The notes under the pieces are model-generated. The model was not told the origin of the DNA. It made no database searches and was given only the letters and a program-made list of their open reading frames with translations. Shown here one piece after another: positions 10,276 to 17,617 of a stretch of DNA of 64,000 nucleotides. Source of the stretch: Corynebacterium glaucum (GTDB taxonomy: Bacteria > Actinomycetota > Actinomycetes > Mycobacteriales > Mycobacteriaceae); contig NZ_CP047358.1 of assembly GCF_030408855.1 (NCBI RefSeq), positions 1,550,001-1,614,000 of the forward strand, given 5' to 3'. Each line of letters begins with the position of its first letter. Position 1 is the first letter of the stretch. A program made the position numbers and the translations under genes.

Positions 10276-10947
10276 ATGCTCATCGTGCTTCCCCCGTCCG
10301 AAACCAAAGCGCCCGGAGGAGTCAACGACCCGATGGAGCTGTCGTTTCCGGAGTTTAACGGGATCAGGGATTCGCTTATCGACGCCCTCGCCCACACGCC
10401 CATCGAGGAGATGGACGCACCAGCGTCGAAGCGCCACGAGGCGGAAGAGAATCACTCGCTCCGGGAGGCTCCGGTCATGCCCGCAATCCATCGCTACACG
10501 GGCGTGCTTTACGACGCCTTGGATGCCGCCACCCTCCCCGATTCCGCGCTATCGCGCCTCGCCGTCAGTTCTGCACTGTTCGGACTCGTGCGCGCGGGCG
10601 ACATGCTCCCGCGCTACCGCCTCTCCGCAGGTTCCAAAGTTGCCGGCAAGACGATGAAGACGTGGTGGGGGCCGTCGATAAGCGATGCGCTTGGTGCTGA
10701 GCCCTTTGTAGTGGACCTGCGATCTGGCGCGTACCAGCAGCTTGGGCCTGTGCCCGGCGCGGTGACAGTACGTGTGGAGCGCGACGGCAAGGTGGTCAGC
10801 CACTTCAACAAGCAGTACAAGGGTGAGCTCGCGAGGGTGCTGGCGCTCGGGCCGCAGGTTGACTCAGCGGAGGGGGTTGCGGACGTTGCTCGCGCCGCCG
10901 GAATGAACGTTGTTGTCGACGGAACTCAGCTCACGCTCGTCGTCTGA
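10276..10947 (+). CDS. yaaA: YaaA-family (UPF0246, DUF328) peroxide-stress protein
   Basis: 223-aa member of the YaaA family, which in E. coli protects against peroxide by limiting free iron and binds DNA. Family landmarks are [10 protein letters not shown] near the N-terminus, [17 protein letters not shown] in the middle, and [13 protein letters not shown] and [12 protein letters not shown] toward the end. The start ATG 10276 is set by the [12 protein letters not shown]-terminus and by the TAGGGT box 7 nt upstream (leaderless). The gene contains two copies of the dispersed 11-mer CGTCGATAAGC (10374-10384 reversed, and 10673-10683). The stop TGA runs directly into an ATTTATCA repeat block. 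Confidence 0.85.
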   Translation: MLIVLPPSETKAPGGVNDPMELSFPEFNGIRDSLIDALAHTPIEEMDAPASKRHEAEENHSLREAPVMPAIHRYTGVLYDALDAATLPDSALSRLAVSSALFGLVRAGDMLPRYRLSAGSKVAGKTMKTWWGPSISDALGAEPFVVDLRSGAYQQLGPVPGAVTVRVERDGKVVSHFNKQYKGELARVLALGPQVDSAEGVADVARAAGMNVVVDGTQLTLVV

Positions 10948-11004
10948 TTTATCAATTTATCAATTTATCAACGGGAGCCAATTTATCAATTTATCAATTT
11001 ATCA
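10947..11004. repeat. Two triplets of the 8-bp direct repeat ATTTATCA
   Basis: ATTTATCA occurs three times head-to-tail at 10947-10970. It recurs three times at 10981-11004 after the 10-bp spacer ACGGGAGCCA. The six units are identical. The block is AT-rich in a GC-rich setting, begins at the last base of the yaaA stop codon, and ends 12 bp before the TATTCT -10 box of the ATPase gene. On the minus strand each junction reads TTGATA, like a -35 hexamer. Possible roles are an iteron-like binding array for the ATPase or an upstream regulator, or a slippage-prone promoter element. Confidence 0.9.
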
Positions 11005-11028
11005 ATCGCGCCGGGTATTCTCAGGCTC

Positions 11029-12150
11029 ATGGATAACCCGTTCCGCCCCACTTTCGGTGCCAGCCCGCGGGTCTGGGCCGGCCGCGATGCTGTGCTGGAG
11101 GATTTCGCTCGCGCAGTCGACGGGGCACCCGGCAACCCAGACCGCTCCATTCTCATCTCCGGATCGAGGGGCATTGGAAAGACGGTGCTGCTGACTGAGC
11201 TTGAGGATATCGCGAAGCAGCGCGGCTGGTTGGTGCTGCGAGCATCTGCACGAGAAGACATTGCACGAGTCCTCGTTGAGTCGGCCATTCCAGAAGCGAT
11301 CGAGAGCCTGGATCAAACCACCCGCCGCAGGGTCACCGGCATCTCTATCGCAGGGATCGGGTCGGTGAGCACGCAGGTGGAAAGCCAGGAGCCCTCGAAG
11401 CGACTCACTACTCAGCTCCGTGACCTCATCGATCGGCTGCAAGACACCGGAGTGTTGATCACCATCGACGAGATCCAGGACGTCTCCGCTGAAGACCTCA
11501 CCCAGGTTGCAATCGCGTACCAGGATCTGGTCCGCGATGACCTCCCTGTCGCCGTCGCCATGGCCGGTCTGACGCTGGGGATCAACGAGCTTCTCAACTT
11601 GCCCGGCGCGACCTTTCTTCGGCGAGCCCGACATTATGAACTCGGCCCGTTGACGCTCGAGGACGCGGAACAAGCGCTGGCGGGTACTGCCAAGGAAGGT
11701 GGCCTCGAGTTCCCTAGCGCCGCAGATGCCGCCGCGTTTAGTCAGGGCTACCCCTACCTCGTGCAGCTGACGGGGTATCTGGCGTGGGAAAGCGCAGTTG
11801 GAATGGGGCTCGATGCGCTAGACAACCGCGCCCTTGAGGATGCAATGCCGCGTGCAATCGACCGCCTCGGTACCCAAGTGCACCAACCCGCACTGCGGGA
11901 AGTACCGCACCGCCAACGGGAATACCTTGAAGCGATGGCCTCCATCGCCTTGCGCGCACCCGACGGGGTTGTAGCAACCGCCGAAATTTCAGAAGAGCTG
12001 GGTATTCGAGCAACGTCGCTGAGCGATACACGCAGCAAGCTCATCGACCGCGACCTCATCACTCCCGCGGGCTGGGGCAAAGTGGAGTTTGCGCAGCCAT
12101 ATCTCGGCGAATACATCCGCGACCAGCGCCGACCGCGCCGAGTGCAGTAG
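11029..12150 (+). CDS. AAA-type ATPase with C-terminal winged-helix-like domain
   Basis: 373-aa P-loop ATPase. Walker A is GSRGIGKTVLL near residue 46 and Walker B is VLITIDEIQDV near residue 144. A sensor-like segment (VAVAMAGLTLGI) follows. The last 80 residues look like a winged helix (VATAEISEELGIRATSLSDTRSKLIDRDLI). The layout resembles Orc1/Cdc6-like or STAND-type ATPases annotated only as 'ATP-binding protein'. The start ATG lies 7 nt after TATTCT (leaderless). It stands downstream of the ATTTATCA repeat block, an obvious candidate binding site. Its role is unknown; regulator, mobile-element remnant and defence ATPase are all possible. Confidence 0.7.
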   Translation: MDNPFRPTFGASPRVWAGRDAVLEDFARAVDGAPGNPDRSILISGSRGIGKTVLLTELEDIAKQRGWLVLRASAREDIARVLVESAIPEAIESLDQTTRRRVTGISIAGIGSVSTQVESQEPSKRLTTQLRDLIDRLQDTGVLITIDEIQDVSAEDLTQVAIAYQDLVRDDLPVAVAMAGLTLGINELLNLPGATFLRRARHYELGPLTLEDAEQALAGTAKEGGLEFPSAADAAAFSQGYPYLVQLTGYLAWESAVGMGLDALDNRALEDAMPRAIDRLGTQVHQPALREVPHRQREYLEAMASIALRAPDGVVATAEISEELGIRATSLSDTRSKLIDRDLITPAGWGKVEFAQPYLGEYIRDQRRPRRVQ

Positions 12151-12187
12151 CGAAGCGCGTGTAGGAGGCGCTGCTACCGTAGTTTCC

Positions 12188-12922
12188 ATGCGCGCGAAAC
12201 CCCTGTATACCGCTGCTGTGATCATTTACCTCGCGGTACTGGCCTATGTGTTTCTGCGGTGGGACGCCATCCCGGATCCAGTGCCGATGCACATCGGCCC
12301 CGCCGGCGAGATCGACAGTTGGGCGCCGAAAACTTGGCTGTCGGTCACGGCTGTGACGCTGATCGGCTTAGTGATCACGGTTGGGGTGGCGGCAACGCTG
12401 CCGTCGATAAGCTTGGCCCGCATTGGACACGATCAACCTGCAGGCGGCGAACTTCCGTTCTCCGAGACTGCGGCGAAGCGCGCGGAGTGGCTGCACGAGA
12501 CGACCAACCTGATGCTGGCTCAGGTTGTGCTCGGTGCAGCTGTCCTTCTGGCGGTGGTCCAGATCATGCTCATTTTTCCTGACGCGCCGATCTCAACCTG
12601 GTCCTTTCTGATTCTGTTTGGCGCGTTCATGGTCTTCACCCTCGTGCTTGCGTGGCGCCTGCACCGGACCGCGAAAGAGGGCTTCACCCGCATCGAACCG
12701 GACCAGGCGGAGCGGATCCGGATTGAGCGCCTGGGAACGAAGGCTGGGATGGGTGTGTACTCAGCGCCCGAGGATCCGACGGCCGTGGCGGTGTTGCCGG
12801 CTGAGCCGGGCAAACTGCAAATCAACACTGCGCACCCGGCAGGCAAACGTGCGCTGACGCGGATCGCGCTCTCGTTGGTGGGCATGATGATCGGCATTCT
12901 TGTCATTTCGATTCTGGCGTAG
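12188..12922 (+). CDS. DUF1648/SdpI-like integral membrane protein
   Basis: 244-aa membrane protein with about five hydrophobic segments: residues 6-24, 50-70, around 110-135, 143-165 and the last 25 residues. The N-terminal pattern (Y..VFLRWDAIPDPVPMHIGPAGEIDSWAPK) is the DUF1648 signature seen in SdpI-like proteins. ATG 12188 is 7 nt after TACCGT, consistent with a leaderless start. The anchored nuclease gene follows 13 bp downstream, and the two are probably co-transcribed. Function unknown. Confidence 0.7.
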   Translation: MRAKPLYTAAVIIYLAVLAYVFLRWDAIPDPVPMHIGPAGEIDSWAPKTWLSVTAVTLIGLVITVGVAATLPSISLARIGHDQPAGGELPFSETAAKRAEWLHETTNLMLAQVVLGAAVLLAVVQIMLIFPDAPISTWSFLILFGAFMVFTLVLAWRLHRTAKEGFTRIEPDQAERIRIERLGTKAGMGVYSAPEDPTAVAVLPAEPGKLQINTAHPAGKRALTRIALSLVGMMIGILVISILA

Positions 12923-12934
12923 GGCGGTGATCCA

Positions 12935-13609
12935 GTGAGCACCCGCAAACCTTTCAACCGCAAGCGGCGCAACATGAAGCGCGATGCGCTGGTGCTTGGT
13001 GCGCTGCTCATTGTTGTCCTCGCTGTAACCGCAGTGTTGGCAGTGCTGGCCAAGTTTGGCTCCAAGCCCGACCAGGAACTGGTGTTTCGGGTCATCGACG
13101 GAGACACCTTTGATATCCAGCCGGCCGAGGATCCGACGCGAATACGTCTGATCGGTATCGACGCACCGGAGCAAAGCGAGTGCCTGTACGAGGAGTCGAA
13201 GGACTACCTATACACCACCCTGTGGCCGCGCACGGACATTCGCCTGGAGTATGACGTGCAGCGGCAGGACCAGTACGGGCGCGATCTCGGCGCCGTGTTC
13301 CTGCCGGATGGCACGTTCATCAACGAGGAGATTGTCAAAGCGGGCTGGGCCCGGGCCGTGGAGTATCCGCCGAACGTGAAGTACACCGCCCGCCTCCAGG
13401 CAGCTGAAGCTTATGCGAAGCAGCACAACCTGGGCATCCACGCGGTGCCGGACGAGTGCTTGCTACCGACCGAGGTGGCAAAACAGGCCAAAGCCCGTTA
13501 CGAGAAGGATCCGGACCCCTTCTACAAGGACGTGATGCGCGACGCGGTGGAGCGCACGAAGAACTTCACCTACCGCGAGCAGGCGCTAGAGTACATCGAC
13601 TCGTTGTAA
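12935..13609 (+). CDS. Membrane-anchored thermonuclease (SNase-like)
   Basis: 224-aa protein with a basic N-terminus and one transmembrane segment (about residues 15-38), then a staphylococcal-nuclease-like domain. Motifs are FRVIDGDTFDI, RIRLIGIDAPE and QYGRDLGAVFL, matching the calcium-binding Asp and catalytic Arg/Glu regions. Topology predicts an extracytoplasmic domain that degrades DNA or RNA at the cell surface. GTG start with GGTGAT as a weak ribosome binding site, 13 bp after the DUF1648-like gene. Confidence 0.85.
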   Translation: MSTRKPFNRKRRNMKRDALVLGALLIVVLAVTAVLAVLAKFGSKPDQELVFRVIDGDTFDIQPAEDPTRIRLIGIDAPEQSECLYEESKDYLYTTLWPRTDIRLEYDVQRQDQYGRDLGAVFLPDGTFINEEIVKAGWARAVEYPPNVKYTARLQAAEAYAKQHNLGIHAVPDECLLPTEVAKQAKARYEKDPDPFYKDVMRDAVERTKNFTYREQALEYIDSL

Positions 13610-13630
13610 ATTCGCCCTACACTCGGGGCC

Positions 13631-14392
13631 ATGAGCACCCCCAACACGTCCAGCACCTCCAGCACGCACGAGCAAGCACGCGAGATTCTGAGCAAGGCCA
13701 GCCACATCGAGGTTTTCACCGGCGCGGGCATGAGCGCCGACAGCGGCATCGCCACCTACCGCGATGCCGTGACCGGTCTTTGGGAGAATGTCGACCCGCA
13801 GGCCATGGCATCCATCGACGCTTGGCATATCGACCCGGACACGATGTTCGCTTGGTATCTCTGGCGCGCCCACCTCGTGCAGCAGGCGGAACCCAACGCC
13901 GGCCACATCGCGATCGCAAACACGCCCGGGGCCACAGTCACCACCCAAAACATCGACAACCTGCACGAGCGGGCAGGCAGCAAGGAAGTCGCGCACCTGC
14001 ACGGTTCGCTGTTCGAGTTTCGCTGCTCGCTTTGCGACGAACCCTTCAGCGCACCGATTGACATCCCGACCGAACAGGTGCCGACCGTTCACCCGCCGGA
14101 ATGCCCCGTCTGCGGTGGATTGGTCCGCCCCGGAGTGGTGTGGTTTGGCGAGGCGCTTCCGCAGGAAGAATGGCGAATCGCCGAGGAGCGTATGAAAACC
14201 GCCGACGCGGTGTTAATCGTTGGCACCTCAGGTGTGGTCTTTCCCGCTGCCGGTCTGCCGATGATGGCGCACGCCCGCGAGATCCCGATCATCGAGGTCA
14301 CCCCGATGCGCACGGACCTGTCGCGCCTGGCCACGGTGGTGGTCGAGGACACCGCCGCTCGCGCGCTGCCCCAGATTCTTCCGGTGAGCTAG
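13631..14392 (+). CDS. cobB: NAD-dependent protein deacylase, sirtuin (CobB-like)
   Basis: 253-aa Sir2-family enzyme that removes acyl groups from lysine using NAD. Motifs in order: GAGMSADSGIATYR, TQNIDNLHERAG, the zinc ligands CSLC and CPVC, and VGTSGVVFPAAGLP. WYLWR contains the YxxR pair that marks class III sirtuins with a preference for succinyl or malonyl lysine, so desuccinylase activity is likely (family knowledge). TACACT lies 7 nt before the ATG, suggesting a leaderless mRNA. It precedes a decayed antitoxin gene. Confidence 0.92.
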   Translation: MSTPNTSSTSSTHEQAREILSKASHIEVFTGAGMSADSGIATYRDAVTGLWENVDPQAMASIDAWHIDPDTMFAWYLWRAHLVQQAEPNAGHIAIANTPGATVTTQNIDNLHERAGSKEVAHLHGSLFEFRCSLCDEPFSAPIDIPTEQVPTVHPPECPVCGGLVRPGVVWFGEALPQEEWRIAEERMKTADAVLIVGTSGVVFPAAGLPMMAHAREIPIIEVTPMRTDLSRLATVVVEDTAARALPQILPVS

Positions 14393-14587
14393 CTAGTCAC
14401 CGAGGCCGAGATCGTGGGTTTCAAATCGACCCGCACGGGCGTTTTCGAGAGACTCCATGAGTCTCTTTGCGTTTGCTGGAGACCGAAATAGGTGGACAGT
14501 CTCTCGCCACGCGGATAACTCTTCCGCGGGCACACCCCCATGCCGTTGCTGGAATCCCACTTTTCTTGGCATCCTAACTTGAGTCAC
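14393..14587 (-). pseudogene. Truncated YefM/Phd-type antitoxin remnant
   Basis: A 64-codon frame ends in SAWRETVHLFRSPANAKRLM, which matches the C-terminal half of YefM antitoxins (W..L.ET.YLL.SPANA.RL). The Phd/YefM N-terminal DNA-binding fold is missing; the first 25 residues do not look like it, and only 68 bp separate the frame from the next gene. No YoeB-like toxin is adjacent. I read it as the remnant of a deleted toxin-antitoxin locus. Its stop directly abuts the cobB stop. Confidence 0.55.
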
Positions 14588-14655
14588 GTGCTCGCTCAGT
14601 GGATGGAACCTTCGACAAGTAAGGGTTCAGACAAAAAACAAAGCGGACGCGATGG

Positions 14656-15657
14656 TTACCGCACCGCGCGCAGGACGGTGAACGTGGTGTCGCGGGCGAC
14701 TTGCTCCACAGCGCTGAACCGGCGTTCTACCTCGCCCCGGTACCGCAGGTGCGAATTATGCACCATGAAAAGTTGACCGCCCGGTGAAAGCAGTCGCGCT
14801 GCGGCATCCAGCAAGTGCTGTACCTGCGTGGCATCAACTGCGGCGCGGTCGTGGAATGGTGGATTCAGCGCAACCGTGTCAAAGGACGCGTCATCGAAGC
14901 GCGAACCCGCGTCGTCCCACGTCGCGTCGAGGCCAATCGCTCGCGCGGAAAGCACCGCATCCGCATCCGAGTCGGTGGCGGTGATTGACACGGTGATTGA
15001 CACGGCGCCTTCAAGCCCCCGCGAAACCGACCCGTTGCCGCACCCAAGATCCAAGAACCGCCCCAGCTCCGAGGGCAGCGCCTGTCGCAGCATCGCCCCA
15101 CCGCGGTCTTCTTTCGCTCCCGAGAAGACGCCGCCGAACGCGACGAACCCATCTGCCCGGCGCGGCTCGAAGGCCACTTCCCGCGGCCCGGAGGCAACCA
15201 GGCAGCGGAACTTTCCACGCCCACGCGACGCGGCGACATCGGTGAACGACGCTGCCAACGTCTCATTCATCGAGCGCGAGAGGTGTTTGTTGTTTCCGCC
15301 GAACACGACGGTTGCTTCTGCGATGCCCGCGGCCGCGATCGACGCCGCCAGGTAATCCACGCGGCCGAGCGATTTCGGCATCTCCCCTACCGCCACGCAC
15401 GGCCCGTCCACGCCCGCACCACCAAGGAACTCATCCAGCCGCGTATCGCCAGCGACCTCAACCCCATCCGCAGCTGCTTGACAACGGTTGTAATCTGAAT
15501 CCAGCAGAAGCACCCGTGCGCCGGTTTCAAGCGCGGCACGCTCGAGATCTCCCGTCGGGTCATCGCAGACCAGCACCGTGCTCGCCTGCGCAAGCGTATC
15601 GGCCGCGGTGCCCAAAATGAGGCTATCCAGCGTGCGCAAGGCCAGCCACCTCTCCAA
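14656..15657 (-). CDS. RsmC/RlmG-like class I SAM methyltransferase
   Basis: 333-aa protein with a degenerate N-terminal methyltransferase-like half and a catalytic C-terminal half. The latter has the SAM-binding FLDLGCGNGSVSRGL near residue 192 and the catalytic NPPF (VALNPPFHD) of rRNA guanine-N2 methyltransferases. The two-domain plan matches RsmC/RlmG, which methylate G1207 of 16S or G1835 of 23S rRNA; I cannot tell which. The start is uncertain: the annotated one is a TTG overlapping the 3' end of sumT by 35 bp. Confidence 0.8.
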   Translation of the reverse strand: MERWLALRTLDSLILGTAADTLAQASTVLVCDDPTGDLERAALETGARVLLLDSDYNRCQAAADGVEVAGDTRLDEFLGGAGVDGPCVAVGEMPKSLGRVDYLAASIAAAGIAEATVVFGGNNKHLSRSMNETLAASFTDVAASRGRGKFRCLVASGPREVAFEPRRADGFVAFGGVFSGAKEDRGGAMLRQALPSELGRFLDLGCGNGSVSRGLEGAVSITVSITATDSDADAVLSARAIGLDATWDDAGSRFDDASFDTVALNPPFHDRAAVDATQVQHLLDAAARLLSPGGQLFMVHNSHLRYRGEVERRFSAVEQVARDTTFTVLRAVR

Positions 15658-16363
15658 TCACGTACACGGCTGGCGAAGTGATGCCTTCGCGTTCCATCAC
15701 ATCCGCCAACGTCGATGCATCCGCGAAGTACACCCGTTGAGCAGCTGTCTCGCCATCTTGAATCACTGCCGCGGGTGTCTCCGGGCGCAGTCCGCCGTCG
15801 ATAAGCGCCTGTGTGATCGCCCGCACGTTGCGCACACCCATCACCACCACGATGGTCCCGCCGAGCCGAGCCAGTGCTTCCCAGTCCACCAGTGAACCCG
15901 AATGTCCTGGCGGTAAGTGGCCTGTGACCACGCTGAACCCGTGAGTCACCCCACGCTGCGTGACCGGGATACCCGCGGCCGCAGGAACCGACACTGCGGA
16001 AGTCACACCGGGCACGACCGAGCATTCCAACCCTGCAGCGGCGCAGGCCTGGAGCTCCTCAAACCCGCGACCGAAAATGTACGGGTCGCCGCCTTTGAGG
16101 CGCACCACGTGCTTGCCTTCGCGCGCATGGGTCACCAGCAACTCATTGATCCGTTCCTGCGTCACCTGCCGCGCATACGGCAGCTTCGCCACGTCAATTA
16201 CTTCCTTGCCAGCCAAGTCCACGAACTCGGCTAGCTGGTCGGCTGGGCCGAGGTGGTCAGCTAGGATCACGTCCGCAGCTTGCAGCGCCCGAAGTCCTCG
16301 CACGGTGAGCAGATCCCACGCGCCTGGCCCACCGCCGACGAGGGTAATGTGTCCGTTCTCCAT
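15623..16363 (-). CDS. cobA: Uroporphyrinogen-III C-methyltransferase
   Basis: 246-aa SUMT enzyme that methylates uroporphyrinogen III at C2 and C7 to give precorrin-2, the branch to sirohaem and cobalamin. Landmarks are TLVGGGPGAWDLLTVRG at the N-terminus, RLKGGDPYIFGRG near residue 90, and VPGVTSAVSVPAAAGIPVTQRG. There is no fused sirohaem synthase domain. The start ATG 16361-16363 (MENGHITLVGGGPG) lies 8 nt after TAAACT, probably leaderless. Divergent from selO across 24 bp. Confidence 0.93.
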   Translation of the reverse strand: MENGHITLVGGGPGAWDLLTVRGLRALQAADVILADHLGPADQLAEFVDLAGKEVIDVAKLPYARQVTQERINELLVTHAREGKHVVRLKGGDPYIFGRGFEELQACAAAGLECSVVPGVTSAVSVPAAAGIPVTQRGVTHGFSVVTGHLPPGHSGSLVDWEALARLGGTIVVVMGVRNVRAITQALIDGGLRPETPAAVIQDGETAAQRVYFADASTLADVMEREGITSPAVYVIGEVAGLAHAG

Positions 16364-16387
16364 AGTGAACCAGTTTAGGGTGGAGCC
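16364..16387. promoter_or_regulatory. 24-bp divergent sumT / selO promoter region
   Basis: Minus-strand TAAACT (16372-16377, 8 nt from the sumT ATG) and plus-strand TAGGGT (16376-16381, 6 nt from the selO ATG) overlap by two bases. Polymerase could not occupy both -10 boxes at once, so the two genes may be expressed exclusively of each other. Inferred from spacing. Confidence 0.5.
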
Positions 16388-17617
16388 ATGACCCGACCTG
16401 AGCTCACCCACACGCTCGCCGACGCTTTGCCGGATATGACCGTTGCCGTCGACGGCACTGACTTTCCCGATGCCCGCCTCGTCGTGCTCAATGAGCCGCT
16501 GGCGCGCGAACTCGGCCTCGACACCCAGTGGCTGCGCACCCCGGAAGGTATCCAGTGGCTTGCGGGAAGCGAAGGTGGCCACGCAACAGCCTATGCAGGG
16601 CATCAGTTCGGCCAGTTCGTCCCATTGCTTGGCGACGGCCGCGCCCTACTCCTCGGCGACCTTCCCGCAGCGCCTGCCGAGGTCGGTAGCCCTCGCTTCG
16701 AGATCCAACTCAAAGGCTCCGGCCTCACCCCATTCTCGCGGCGCGGCGACGGGATGGGTGCGATCGGCCCGATGCTTCGGGAATACCTGGTCTCCGAGTT
16801 CATGGCCGCCGTCGGCGTGCCCACCACCCGCTCGCTCGCGGTGCTCGACACCGGTGAGACAGTGATCCGCCAGCAAGGCAAAGTTCCCGCTGGCATCGTC
16901 GTGCGCGTCGCGCAGTCGCATTTGCGCGTCGGCTCAGTGCAATACGCGGCGACTCGCAGCGCCGAACTGGTGCAGGCGGTCGTGGAAGCGGCGGGCTACA
17001 CCGACGGTGCGCGTCTGCTTGACGACGTGATTGCGCGTCAACTCGACCTGGTGTGTCAGTGGATGCGCATCGGGTTTGTTCACGGGGTGATGAACACGGA
17101 CAACACAGCACTGTCGGGCGAAACCATCGACTACGGCCCGTGCGCGTTCACCGAGCGCTTCGCTGGTGACGCGGTGTTCTCCTCCATCGACACCACCGGG
17201 CGCTACCGGTTTGGCAACCAGCCGAACATTATCGCGTGGAACCTCGCTCGGCTCGCGGAAGCGCTCACGCCGGTAGTGGACCACCAAGAGGCGCAGGACA
17301 TCGTGCTCACCATCCCGGACCGCTTTGCGAAACACTGGGACACGTGGATCGGTGAGCACCAAACCGGCCTTGAGCAGGCTGAGGACATCGCGACGTACAA
17401 CCGGGAACACGGAATCGTCGATAAGCCTGGGCCCCTGTTTCTTCCGCGAAACCGGATGCTTGAAGCAGCGATCCAGGAGGCGGAGCTGCGCGACAACCTC
17501 GATCCTTACCTCGAGCTCTTGGCAGCGGTGGCAGATCCGTACAACCCGGAAGCAGGCCCAGAATGGATGAAGGCGCCCGAAGGCGCCTTCCCATACACGA
17601 CGTTCTGCGGAACTTAG
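16388..17617 (+). CDS. selO: SelO-family protein adenylyltransferase, short form
   Basis: 409-aa YdiU/SelO pseudokinase, a family that transfers AMP to Ser, Thr or Tyr of proteins in redox homeostasis. Preserved motifs are AYAGHQFGQFVPLLGDGRA, FEIQLKGSG, TPFSRRGDG, and MNTDNTALSGETIDYGPCAF (metal and active-site region). It is about 70 residues shorter than E. coli YdiU (478 aa): after FGNQPNIIAWNLARLAEAL the segment that usually carries the C-terminal helical insert is reduced. The C-terminus keeps a Cys (FCGT) near the end. Its TAG overlaps the mqo stop by 3 nt. Confidence 0.88.
   Translation: MTRPELTHTLADALPDMTVAVDGTDFPDARLVVLNEPLARELGLDTQWLRTPEGIQWLAGSEGGHATAYAGHQFGQFVPLLGDGRALLLGDLPAAPAEVGSPRFEIQLKGSGLTPFSRRGDGMGAIGPMLREYLVSEFMAAVGVPTTRSLAVLDTGETVIRQQGKVPAGIVVRVAQSHLRVGSVQYAATRSAELVQAVVEAAGYTDGARLLDDVIARQLDLVCQWMRIGFVHGVMNTDNTALSGETIDYGPCAFTERFAGDAVFSSIDTTGRYRFGNQPNIIAWNLARLAEALTPVVDHQEAQDIVLTIPDRFAKHWDTWIGEHQTGLEQAEDIATYNREHGIVDKPGPLFLPRNRMLEAAIQEAELRDNLDPYLELLAAVADPYNPEAGPEWMKAPEGAFPYTTFCGT

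Noticed and set aside
10947..11004. CRISPR array
   Set aside because: Units are 8 bp and contiguous apart from one 10-bp spacer; no 25-40 bp repeats, variable spacers or cas genes.
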